A stretch of 32,488 nt of DNA from Brevibacillus sp. (lineage in GTDB: Bacteria > Bacillota > Bacilli > Brevibacillales > Brevibacillaceae). Position 1 is the first letter of the stretch. Each line of letters opens with the position of its first letter. The notes below the pieces were generated by a model, which made no database searches, had not been told where the DNA came from, and was given only the letters and a program-made list of their open reading frames with translations. Shown in pieces: positions 16,264-23,164 of the stretch. Position numbers and translations under genes: made by a program. The DNA is taken from assembly GCA_029240815.1 (NCBI GenBank), contig JARDZO010000023.1, positions 1 to 32,488 on the forward strand. The letters run 5' to 3'.

Positions 16264-17913
16264 TTATTGAGCAATGTCAGCGTTTTTGTAGTCAACAGCG
16301 CCGAGGCCGTCGATCACAACACCGGTAACTTTGTCATTTTGTACCCAAGAGTCGGTGTAGAAGTAGATAGGCATGATAGGCATTTCATCCATCAGGATTT
16401 GTTCAGCCTGTGCCAGGATTGCTTTACGCTTTTCCGGATCTTTTTCCAGAGCGGATTGGTTCAGGAGCTCTTTGTACTTTGGATTTTCCCAGTTGGTGTC
16501 GTTGTTGCCACCTTTTTTGTCTTTGTACAGCTCCAGGAAGTTGATTGGATCGTTGAAGTCACCCAACCATCCCATGCGTCCGATTTGGAAGTTGCCTTGG
16601 TGCAGGTCCTCCAGGTAAACTTTCCACTCTTTGTTTTCGATCTTCACGTCTACGCCGAGTTGTTTTTTCCATTGGTCTTGGATCGCTTCTGCAATCTTTT
16701 TGTGAGCTTCGGAAGTGTTGTAAGACAAAGTAACGGTAGGCAACTTGGTGAGGCCTTCTTCTTTCATACCCTCTTCCAAAAGCTTCTTCGCTGTATCCAG
16801 ATCTTTATCTTTGAAGTAACCGTCTTTGTTCAGAGCCATAGATGGCGGAACAGCACCCGTTGCTGGAATCTGACCTGTTTGCAGAACGTTGTCGATCAAA
16901 GCTTGACGGTCAATTGCATACGTAAATGCTTTACGAATTTTCACGTTGTTGAATGGAGCTTTTTCTGTATTGAATTTGTACCAGTAAGTACCCGCAATCG
17001 GCTGAGTTTTCATTTTTCCGGAATCTTTCAAAGCTGGGATCGCGTCAGTTGGAAGAGCACTAGTTGGTGATCCAGCCCAGTCGAGCTCACCGTTATCAAA
17101 CATGGACAGCTCGGTGTTCTCGTCTTCTACCATGGAGAATTCGAGTTTGTCCACTTTGACAGCGTCTTTATCCCAATAGTTGTCGTTTTTCGCCAAAGTC
17201 AGCTTGTTTTTGTGCTCCCAAGCTTCCAGTTTGAAAGGACCGTTACCCACGTGAGTTTTTGCCTCAGCAGCCCATTTTTCGTTGCCTTCAACGACCTTTT
17301 GGTTAACTGGATAGTAAGTATAGAAAGCAGTCAGCTCTGTGAAGAATGGTGTTGGGTTTTCCAGAGTGACTTCCAGTGTTTTGTCGTCAATCGCTTTTAC
17401 GCCAACATCTTCGATTTTCGCTTTCCCTTTGTTGAACGCTTCACCGTTCTTGATGTAGTACAGTTGGTAAGCGTAGTTGGAAGCTGTTTTTGGATCCAGA
17501 GCGCGCTTCCATGCGAATTCGAAATCTTTCGCAGTCACTGCGTCGCCGTTGCTCCATTTTGCATCACGCAATTTGAATGTGTATGTTTTGCCGTCTTCGG
17601 AAACTTTGTAGCTTTCCGCAGCAGCTTCATGTACTTTACCGTCATCACCTGCACGAGTCAGACCTTCAAAGGTCGCACGAACGATCGTACCGGAAGTGGA
17701 GTCTTCTGCAATACCCGGGTCAGCTGTTGGCGGCTCGGAATGCAGGTTCAGTTTCAATACTTTTGGTCCAGCTGCAGGAGTTTCTGCGGCAGGAGTGCTT
17801 CCTTGGCTAGCGTTGTCTGCTGGTTTCGCTGCGTTATTACCGCCACCGCAACCTGCCAGTGCTGCACCAAGTACGAGGATGGAACTCATTGCTACGAAAA
17901 CATTCTTTTTCAT
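16264..17913 (-). CDS. oppA: Oligopeptide-binding lipoprotein (OppA family), copy 1
   Basis: 549 residues. Lipoprotein signal peptide with lipobox LAGC (Cys near residue 22), an Ala/Thr/Pro spacer to about residue 48, then a full family-5 extracellular solute-binding domain. Typical blocks are SEPPTADPGIAEDSTSGTIV, DAKWSNGDAVTAKDFEFAWK, KTHVGNGPFKLEAWEHKNKL and GWLGDFNDPINFLELY. It binds extracellular oligopeptides and presents them to an Opp-type permease. It is closely related to the copy at 18744-20372; a 32-nt stretch is identical at 16481-16512 and 18958-18989. No oppB, C, D or F is adjacent, so it must share a permease encoded elsewhere. Monocistronic, with its own promoter and terminator. 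Confidence 0.95.
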   Translation of the reverse strand: MKKNVFVAMSSILVLGAALAGCGGGNNAAKPADNASQGSTPAAETPAAGPKVLKLNLHSEPPTADPGIAEDSTSGTIVRATFEGLTRAGDDGKVHEAAAESYKVSEDGKTYTFKLRDAKWSNGDAVTAKDFEFAWKRALDPKTASNYAYQLYYIKNGEAFNKGKAKIEDVGVKAIDDKTLEVTLENPTPFFTELTAFYTYYPVNQKVVEGNEKWAAEAKTHVGNGPFKLEAWEHKNKLTLAKNDNYWDKDAVKVDKLEFSMVEDENTELSMFDNGELDWAGSPTSALPTDAIPALKDSGKMKTQPIAGTYWYKFNTEKAPFNNVKIRKAFTYAIDRQALIDNVLQTGQIPATGAVPPSMALNKDGYFKDKDLDTAKKLLEEGMKEEGLTKLPTVTLSYNTSEAHKKIAEAIQDQWKKQLGVDVKIENKEWKVYLEDLHQGNFQIGRMGWLGDFNDPINFLELYKDKKGGNNDTNWENPKYKELLNQSALEKDPEKRKAILAQAEQILMDEMPIMPIYFYTDSWVQNDKVTGVVIDGLGAVDYKNADIAQ

Positions 17914-17945
17914 ACCATTTATCCCCCTTTTCTAAATCTTTTATC

Positions 17946-17974
17946 AATATACATGCTTTTATATTATTTTTAAA
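17946..17974 (-). promoter_or_regulatory. Candidate promoter of oppA copy 1
   Basis: On the minus strand TTTAAA (17974-17969, 4 of 6 to the -35 consensus) and TATATT (17951-17946, 5 of 6 to the -10) are separated by 17 nt. They lie 33 nt upstream of the ATG, which has GGGGGAT as ribosome site. The surrounding DNA is very AT-rich, so chance matches are likely. Confidence 0.4.
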
Positions 17975-18275
17975 CATGTTTTAGATTGATTTAATAAATT
18001 TTTATTTATTTATAAAGATAGTTAACTAAATATAAAAATTAATTTATCGATAAAATAATACGGAAAAAGATTCCTTGACGAAAGTACATGCTATAAACAT
18101 TGATATTATGCGGTTTTCCTTGTATTCCAGTAAAATCCTAGGCACGAAAAATCCTCATATACCATTACCTAACAAACTATCAATACATGAGAGATATACT
18201 ATTTATAATTTTATGAATTTTTACTCATTGTTTACCATTCTACTTTTTTATATAGATATCCAAATGAATGACAAA

Positions 18276-18301
18276 CAAAAAGAAGGGCTTTATCGCCCTT
18301 C
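18276..18301 (-). terminator. Orphan terminator-like hairpin
   Basis: GAAGGGC (18282-18288) pairs with GCCCTTC (18295-18301), loop of 6. On the minus strand it is followed by TTTTT. No gene ends here. It shares the GAAGGGC core with the oppA copy 2 terminator at 18688-18720 and may be a back-up terminator or the end of a small RNA. Confidence 0.5.
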
Positions 18302-18443
18302 ATTCCGTAAAGCTCGCCCCGCGTCCTTTGAGTTGGTGGTCGGTGACGCTGTGTGGAGGAGAGGAAAAGGGAGAAAACGCTCCAGCTTCTTGAGTCCCCT
18401 GCTAAGAGGTCATCCCTGCACGGTTCCATGAAAAAAGCGAAAC

Positions 18444-18522
18444 CGCGTCCAAAGTAGCCGATTCATAACGCTTCTCAGAGGTGGACGCGTAAGACCGTGT
18501 TTCCCTTTTTTGCTTCCACCTC
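18444..18522. repeat. Two mutually exclusive inverted repeats
   Basis: CGCGTCCA (18444-18451) is complementary to TGGACGCG (18482-18489). GAGGTGGA (18478-18485) is complementary to TCCACCTC (18515-18522). The two stems share 18482-18485 and cannot form together. No gene uses the segment as an obvious leader. Confidence 0.5.
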
Positions 18523-18551
18523 GCTGGACCCCAAAGAGCTTCGCTTTTTTC

Positions 18552-18569
18552 TTCCTATCCAGTACAAGC
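18552..18569 (+). repeat. Left arm of an 18-bp inverted repeat flanking oppA copy 2
   Basis: TTCCTATCCAGTACAAGC here is the exact reverse complement of 20503-20520. The arms lie 1.93 kb apart with one complete gene between them. Similar words (gcttagcggagc, cttcggacccc) continue inside the left arm, and related ones inside the right arm, which suggests two diverged copies of a dispersed repeat in opposite orientation. Confidence 0.7.
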
Positions 18570-18687
18570 TCGCAGGAGAAGCAAGTTTCCAGGCGGAGCG
18601 ACTTCGGACCCCAGCTTAGCGGAGCAACGAATTCACGGGATCAAGAGGCGGTACCTCTGCTCCTCAAATTTTTTACATTCCGATATT

Positions 18688-18720
18688 ATAAAAAAAGAGA
18701 AGGGCCTCTCAGCCCTTCTC
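18688..18720 (-). terminator. Intrinsic terminator of oppA copy 2
   Basis: GAGAAGGGC (18697-18705) and GCCCTTCTC (18712-18720) form a perfect 9-bp stem with a 6-nt loop, followed on the minus strand by TTTTTTT. It lies 23 nt after the stop codon at 18744. Confidence 0.9.
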
Positions 18721-18743
18721 CCAATGACGCTATGCGCCTATTC

Positions 18744-20372
18744 TTATTGAATGTCTGCCCATTTCCAGTCTACGAAGCCCAGACCGTCGAGAACGACACC
18801 TTTTACTTTCTCGTTCTTCACATAGGAATGTGTGTAGAAGTAGATTGGCGCTGCTGGCATTTCGTCCATGAACAATGCCTCTGCTTCTGCCAGGATTTGT
18901 TTGCGTTTTTCTGGATCTTTCTCCAGAGCCGATTTGTTCAACAGCTCCTGGTACTTCGGATTTTCCCAGTTGGTGTCGTTGTTGCCACCCTTTTTATACT
19001 TGAACAGATCCAGGAAGTTGATTGGATCGTTGAAATCGCCTGTCCAGCTGGAACGCGCGATTTGGAAGTTACCTTGGTGCATGTCGTCCAGGAATACTTT
19101 CCATTCTTTGTTTTCCAGCTTGATCTCAACACCGAATGCTTTTTTCCATTGGTCTTGGATCGCCTCAGCAATTTTCTTGTGGCCTTCGGAGGTGTTGTAG
19201 GAAAGAGTCAGTGCAGGCAGTTTGGTGATGCCTTCTTCTTTCATACCCTCTTCCAGCAGTTTTTTCGCTGCTTCTACATCATTGTCTTTGAAGTAAGGGT
19301 TGGATGTTACTGCCATAGTTGGCGGTACCAGACCCATTGCAGGCTGTTGGTTAGCCTGTGTTACGTTGTCAATGATGGTTTGACGGTTAATCGCATAGGC
19401 AAATGCTTTACGGATTTTAGCGTTGTTGAAAGGTGCTTTTTCCGTATTGAATTTGTACATGTAAGTACCGGCAATCGCACGAGTTTCCATTTTACCGGAA
19501 TCTTTCAGGGCCGGGATCGCATCGGTAGGAAGTGCACTCATAGGAGCGCCTGCCCAGTCCAGATCCCCGTTGTCGAACATGGACAGCTCGGTGTTTTCAT
19601 CCTCCACCATGGAGAAATCGATTTTGTCCAGTTTGACTGTATCTTTATCCCAGTAGTTATCGTTTTTCACGAGAACCACTTTGCTTTTGTGCTCCCATGC
19701 TTCCATTTTAAAAGGTCCGTTCGCTACGTGAGTTTTTGCTTCACCAGCCCATTTCGGATCCGCTTCTACTACTTTTTGGTTCACTGGGAAGTAAGTGTAG
19801 AACGCAGTCAGCTCCAAGAAGTATGGAGTTGGGTTTTTCAGCTTCACTTCCAGCGTTTTTTCATCTACGGCTTTAACGCCTACGTCATCGGCTTTCGCTT
19901 TGCCCAAGTTGTACTCTTCTGCATTTTTCAGGTAGTACAGTTGGTAAGCGTAAGTGGAACCCAGTTTCGGATCGAGCGCTCGCTTCCAAGCGAATTCAAA
20001 ATCTTTTGCAGTGACAGGATCGCCATTGCTCCATTTGGAATCACGCAGGTGGAAGGTGTAAGTCATGCCGTCTTCGGATACGTCGATTTTTTCTGCAACG
20101 GATTCGTGCGGTTTGCCATCTTCACCAATGCGAGTCAGTCCATCAAAAGTCGCGCGCAGCAGGGCACCGGAAGTAGAATCCTCTGCAAGTGCTGGGTCCG
20201 CTGTAGGTGGTTCACTGTGCATGTTCATGCGCAGTACTTTTGGTCCTTTATTTTCTTCGTTAGCTGCTTGTCCGCCTTGTTCGGCAGCTGTATTATCTCC
20301 GCCGCCGCAACCAGCCAGAGCCGCACTCAAAACGAGAATCGAGCTCATTGCTGCGAATACACTTTTTTTCAT
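18744..20372 (-). CDS. oppA: Oligopeptide-binding lipoprotein (OppA family), copy 2
   Basis: 542 residues. Lipoprotein signal peptide (MKKSVFAAMSSILVLSAALA then GC), a Glu/Gln/Asn-rich spacer to about residue 43, then a complete family-5 solute-binding domain. Blocks include SEPPTADPALAEDSTSGALL, DSKWSNGDPVTAKDFEFAWK and MVEDENTELSMFDNGDLDWA. By eye it is the closest relative of copy 1 in the window, in protein and DNA, and probably arose by tandem duplication. The spacers after the lipid anchor and the peptide-pocket region near IARSSWTGDFNDPINFLDLF differ, so peptide preferences may differ. ATG at 20372 with GGGGGT 9 nt upstream. The gene is bracketed by the 18-bp inverted repeat, and its upstream region lies inside repeat-like DNA. 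Confidence 0.95.
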   Translation of the reverse strand: MKKSVFAAMSSILVLSAALAGCGGGDNTAAEQGGQAANEENKGPKVLRMNMHSEPPTADPALAEDSTSGALLRATFDGLTRIGEDGKPHESVAEKIDVSEDGMTYTFHLRDSKWSNGDPVTAKDFEFAWKRALDPKLGSTYAYQLYYLKNAEEYNLGKAKADDVGVKAVDEKTLEVKLKNPTPYFLELTAFYTYFPVNQKVVEADPKWAGEAKTHVANGPFKMEAWEHKSKVVLVKNDNYWDKDTVKLDKIDFSMVEDENTELSMFDNGDLDWAGAPMSALPTDAIPALKDSGKMETRAIAGTYMYKFNTEKAPFNNAKIRKAFAYAINRQTIIDNVTQANQQPAMGLVPPTMAVTSNPYFKDNDVEAAKKLLEEGMKEEGITKLPALTLSYNTSEGHKKIAEAIQDQWKKAFGVEIKLENKEWKVFLDDMHQGNFQIARSSWTGDFNDPINFLDLFKYKKGGNNDTNWENPKYQELLNKSALEKDPEKRKQILAEAEALFMDEMPAAPIYFYTHSYVKNEKVKGVVLDGLGFVDWKWADIQ

Positions 20373-20903
20373 AGTTTTTTGACCCCCTATTTGTCGTTAA
20401 AAACCACTAGAAAACTTGGCTACGCAAGCTTTTGGCGGAGCCTTAGTACCCAAAGGGCACAAGTCTCGCTTACTTACTTCGTTCGAAGTCTCGCTATGTT
20501 GCGCTTGTACTGGATAGGAAAATGATAATTCCTATCTGTAGAAGAAAACCTCTATTGAGGTACGCTCAAAGATGAGCGACCGCGTATTAGCGGATGGTTA
20601 TTCATGCTGAATCTGGTAGAATCGCTCACGATGGTTGCGCTTCCTCATTCAGTTACAAAGCTTCAAACACAATATACAGCATTTTTAGTCATATTAAAGA
20701 GAATTTAAGTAAGTTTAATTATGTTTTATTCGAACATCAAATTATGTAAAAGGAAATAAATTTTGATTTTTAATAAGAAAGCTCCTACCCCATGCTTAAA
20801 AAAGTATCCCTCGAACCAAAAAAACTATGCAAACCGGGTCCCTTCCTCTACACTTACAATAATGAAACTGGAAAGTACTGGTTGCCAGGAAGGGAGTGGC
20901 AGC
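20373..20903. other. Intergenic region between oppA copy 2 and the TIR gene
   Basis: The left part (20400-20640) is repeat-like. It has a 10-bp direct repeat AAGTCTCGCT at 20461-20470 and 20486-20495 flanking a small palindrome ACTTCG-TT-CGAAGT (20476-20489), and then the right arm of the 18-bp inverted repeat. The right part (20650-20780) is AT-rich and probably holds the promoter of the plus-strand TIR gene, but I see no -35/-10 pair good enough to call. Confidence 0.55.
20503..20520 (-). repeat. Right arm of the 18-bp inverted repeat flanking oppA copy 2
   Basis: GCTTGTACTGGATAGGAA is the exact reverse complement of 18552-18569. It lies 131 nt upstream of the oppA copy 2 start. Agreement breaks down immediately beyond the arm on the inner side apart from scattered shared words. 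Confidence 0.7.
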
Positions 20904-21914
20904 ATGGGCCATCGGCAAAAGCCGGAAATTTTCATCGGTTCCTCCGTAGAAGGTCTCCCCGTCGCCTACGAAATTCAAAACGCTCTGGAGCATGATGCCG
21001 ATTGTATCGTTTGGCCGCAAGGAATATTCGAGCCTGGCAGCGTCACGTTGCACGACCTCATCGGAATGACCAGACAAGTGGACTTCGCCATCTTTGCCTT
21101 TACACCGGATGACCTGACTCGTTACCGGAACCAGGAAGTGAAAACAGTGCGGGACAATGTGCTGTTTGAGTTTGGCTTGTTTACCGGCAAACTGGGCATC
21201 GAGCGCGTTTTTTTCATGACGCCTCGACATGTACCCGGAATGCACCTGCCTACCGATCTGCTCGGGATTACTCCCGTCACCTATGACCACACCACAGACC
21301 CGAAGTTTTTTCCGGCTAAAATCGGTTCTGCCTGCCATCTCATACGACGCCAGCTCCAAAAATACGGTCCCATCCAGCAAGGCGTGTCAGAAAAAGAGCT
21401 CCAACGATACATACTGACATTGGAATCACATGCACGCTTTATGCTCTCCGCCATCGAGTCGAGTGAGAGAATGCTCCCTCGCATCCACTCCGTACTGGGA
21501 GCTCTCCATAATGAATTTTGTCCTTTGGCTGATTTCCGTGTAAAGGGAACTACGCTGTTCCAACTGACCGAGGACGGTAAAGCTCTCGTGCAAATTGGTT
21601 GCTCCGGCGCGATAAAAGACAATGCAAAAACATACCTTTTGGAATACAATGGAAGTAACCCGCAGGACCGGAGTTATGTAGTAGACTCGTTCTTAAGCAA
21701 TCAAAAAGTGATTTCCTACACAGGGAAAAAATACGGACATGAAAAAGAGCTGATTCTCAGCTTCACGGTCGCGAAAATCTTCGTGTTCACCATTCATCTG
21801 TTAGCAAAGGAAACCACACTTGCACTTCCTGAAATTGCCGAAGAGCTGATTCGAATCAATGAAGATCTCTTCTATTACTTTGAAACCATTCTTGAAAGGG
21901 GAACGTTACCATGA
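20904..21914 (+). CDS. TIR-like (CAP12/Pycsar-type) nucleotide-binding protein with unassigned C-terminal domain
   Basis: 336 residues from the ATG at 20904; AGGGAGTGG precedes it, and in-frame starts at 20763 and 20862 lack ribosome sites. Residues 7-155 fit the TIR-like family named after CAP12 and Pycsar effectors: EIFIGSSVEGLPVAYEIQ (8-25), VDFAIFAFTPDD (59-70) and RDNVLFEFGLFTGKLG (83-98), with E89 in the position of the catalytic NADase Glu. Such proteins degrade NAD+ when a cyclic-nucleotide or other signal is sensed during phage infection. Residues 165-332 form a separate alpha/beta domain with a helical start and end; FRVKGTTLFQLTEDGKALVQ loosely recalls a GAF-type sensor. No cyclase is adjacent. 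The stop overlaps the next ATG by 4 nt. The family call is firm; a defence role is inferred. Confidence 0.85.
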   Translation: MGHRQKPEIFIGSSVEGLPVAYEIQNALEHDADCIVWPQGIFEPGSVTLHDLIGMTRQVDFAIFAFTPDDLTRYRNQEVKTVRDNVLFEFGLFTGKLGIERVFFMTPRHVPGMHLPTDLLGITPVTYDHTTDPKFFPAKIGSACHLIRRQLQKYGPIQQGVSEKELQRYILTLESHARFMLSAIESSERMLPRIHSVLGALHNEFCPLADFRVKGTTLFQLTEDGKALVQIGCSGAIKDNAKTYLLEYNGSNPQDRSYVVDSFLSNQKVISYTGKKYGHEKELILSFTVAKIFVFTIHLLAKETTLALPEIAEELIRINEDLFYYFETILERGTLP

Positions 21915-22156
21915 CAGCTCGAAAAGCGCATGCTCACATGACCGTCGCTGGCCACGTCAGACCTGTTTCCAGACACGTCTCACGCCAAGTATGGCGCTCG
22001 CTTTTGGCACAGCGCGCGAGAAAAGTCTATGGCCAGATTCCTCCTCTCCAAGGTGCGATCTATCACAATGGGCCTTCCGTGCTGGACCCGGAGGAAGGGA
22101 TTGTCGTCATCGCAACGAAAGAAGCCGGCTTCAAGCGGCCGCGCTACATAGGTTGA
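21911..22156 (+). CDS. Small basic protein coupled to the TIR gene
   Basis: 81 residues, not recognised. The ATG at 21911 overlaps the TIR stop codon (ATGA), with GAAAGGGGA about 8 nt upstream, a layout typical of genuine translational coupling. The N-terminal half is Arg/His-rich (MTARKAHAHMTVAGHVRPVS, then RHVSRQVW). The C-terminal half is more hydrophobic with acidic residues (LDPEEGIVVIATKEAGFKR). No signal peptide, membrane helix or cysteine is present. A strong terminator starts 20 nt after its stop, so the two genes form one transcription unit. It could be a regulator, inhibitor or accessory subunit of the TIR protein, or a poorly conserved frame. Existence is likely; function is unknown. 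Confidence 0.6.
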   Translation: MTARKAHAHMTVAGHVRPVSRHVSRQVWRSLLAQRARKVYGQIPPLQGAIYHNGPSVLDPEEGIVVIATKEAGFKRPRYIG

Positions 22157-22176
22157 ACCGTTCCCTTAAAAATAGA

Positions 22177-22227
22177 GCAGGGCTTTCCCGTGGTCATCCG
22201 ACCCCAAAAGGAAAGCCCTGCTTTTTT
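22177..22227 (+). terminator. Strong bidirectional terminator between the TIR operon and the AraC-type gene
   Basis: GCAGGGCTTTCC (22177-22188) and GGAAAGCCCTGC (22210-22221) form a perfect 12-bp stem around a 21-nt loop. TTTTTT follows on the plus strand. The convergent AraC-type gene ends at 22226, so the structure can serve both units. Confidence 0.9.
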
Positions 22228-23023
22228 ATTTTTGTCTATACTCTTCAGGCGACATCCCAACGACTGATTTAAAATCGCGAATGAAGTGAGAGTGATCGTA
22301 ATACCCCAGTTCAGTAGAGAGATCCAGCCAGTCGGCCACATCTCCCTGATCAATGCGCATAGCAGCTTCGTGCAAACGATAACGTCTGATGACGGATTTC
22401 GGACTAACTCCCACATAACGGTCGAACAGTCGTTGCATGGTTCGTTTATTCATTCCGGTTAAACGTACGGCATCCTCCACCCTGATCACGCTGCGGTCGT
22501 CTCGAAAAGCCATGACCAGTTCGTGAACGAGAGATACATTCGGATCTCTCTCCGGCAATCTTTCTGCCAAAAAAGCTTCTACCCGATTCACCATACTCTT
22601 GTCATCAGAAGCGGATAAAATGAATTTCTCGAGCGGCCCACTTTCGATTCCGAATACTTCCTCTATAGTCGCTGTGCTGTCAGTCAAGCGGGAAACCGGG
22701 GCACCCAGGAACGGGTAAAAACCACCGGGCTTGAATTTGATGCCGATCACCCATCCATGATCCTGTACGATACGTACCGAGGTAGATCGTCCTACGCCAT
22801 AAATGCGTGTGCCTTTCTCTTCAACGACAAGATTGACGTTTGGATGGGCGATCACAGTCTGTCTGTACGGCTCCTGCCCTCGCAAATCCCATCTGACAAT
22901 CCAGTAATGCTGCACAAAATATTGGGTCTCAACAGAAGGTGCGTACCTTTCAAGCGAAAATTTTTGATCGTTCTCTGCCAGATGAAGGACCCCTTTGGGT
23001 AATCCATTAACAGCTCCATTCAA
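22226..23023 (-). CDS. AraC-family transcriptional regulator
   Basis: 265 residues. The C-terminal 100 residues hold the two AraC helix-turn-helix units: VEDAVRLTGMNKRTMQRLFD, then ELGYYDHSHFIRDFKSVVGM and the closing SPEEYRQK. The N-terminal half (about 15-150) resembles the small-ligand sensing domain of regulators with YFVQHYWIVRWDL, NVNLVVEEKG and GIKFKPGGFYPFLGAPVSRL. The effector is unknown. It starts with TTG at 23023, with AGGAGG 8 nt upstream. It lies downstream of oppA copy 3 in the same direction, with a dyad in the gap, so it may regulate itself or that peptide-binding gene; this is inference. It converges on the TIR operon across a shared terminator. Confidence 0.88.
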   Translation of the reverse strand: MNGAVNGLPKGVLHLAENDQKFSLERYAPSVETQYFVQHYWIVRWDLRGQEPYRQTVIAHPNVNLVVEEKGTRIYGVGRSTSVRIVQDHGWVIGIKFKPGGFYPFLGAPVSRLTDSTATIEEVFGIESGPLEKFILSASDDKSMVNRVEAFLAERLPERDPNVSLVHELVMAFRDDRSVIRVEDAVRLTGMNKRTMQRLFDRYVGVSPKSVIRRYRLHEAAMRIDQGDVADWLDLSTELGYYDHSHFIRDFKSVVGMSPEEYRQK

Positions 23024-23072
23024 TGAGCGCTCCTCCTGTCGTCTTTTTCCAAAACAGCCTGCCTTCCATTTC

Positions 23073-23087
23073 CTATTCTAAGAATAG
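23073..23087. promoter_or_regulatory. Palindrome upstream of the AraC-type gene
   Basis: CTATTCT-A-AGAATAG is a perfect 7+1+7 dyad 50 nt upstream of the regulator's start codon. It is within a partly symmetric CCTA...TAGG frame. It could be an operator or part of a weak hairpin; no T-run follows on the minus strand. Confidence 0.4.
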
Positions 23088-23164
23088 TAGGTGGCAGAGT
23101 TGAATACAATTCACATTTCTGTTTTAGAGTGAAACAGGAGGAGCATGAGTGAGTTTTCGTTAAT

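Larger units (their letters stand above)
17975..18687. other. Long intergenic region: AT-rich block followed by a repeat-like block
   Basis: About 700 nt without a convincing gene. 17975-18290 is strongly AT-rich. 18300-18660 returns to average GC and contains hairpins and repeat-like sequence (described separately). A plus-strand frame of 118 codons from 18075 and a minus-strand frame of 65 codons from 18429 lack ribosome sites and recognisable motifs and are not called. Confidence 0.6.

Noticed and set aside
16267..17070. Long plus-strand frames opposite the oppA genes, including one of 671 codons at 18510-20525
   Set aside because: These are antisense shadows caused by codon bias of the real minus-strand genes; they are Phe/Val/Cys-rich with no domain.
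18232..18429. Minus-strand frame of 65 codons ending past the orphan hairpin
   Set aside because: It reads through the hairpin at 18282-18301 and has no ribosome site or motif. It was considered as a remnant gene but cannot be supported.
18075..18431. Plus-strand frame of 118 codons in the long intergenic region
   Set aside because: It crosses a sharp change in base composition and a terminator hairpin, has no ribosome site, and shows no recognisable motif.
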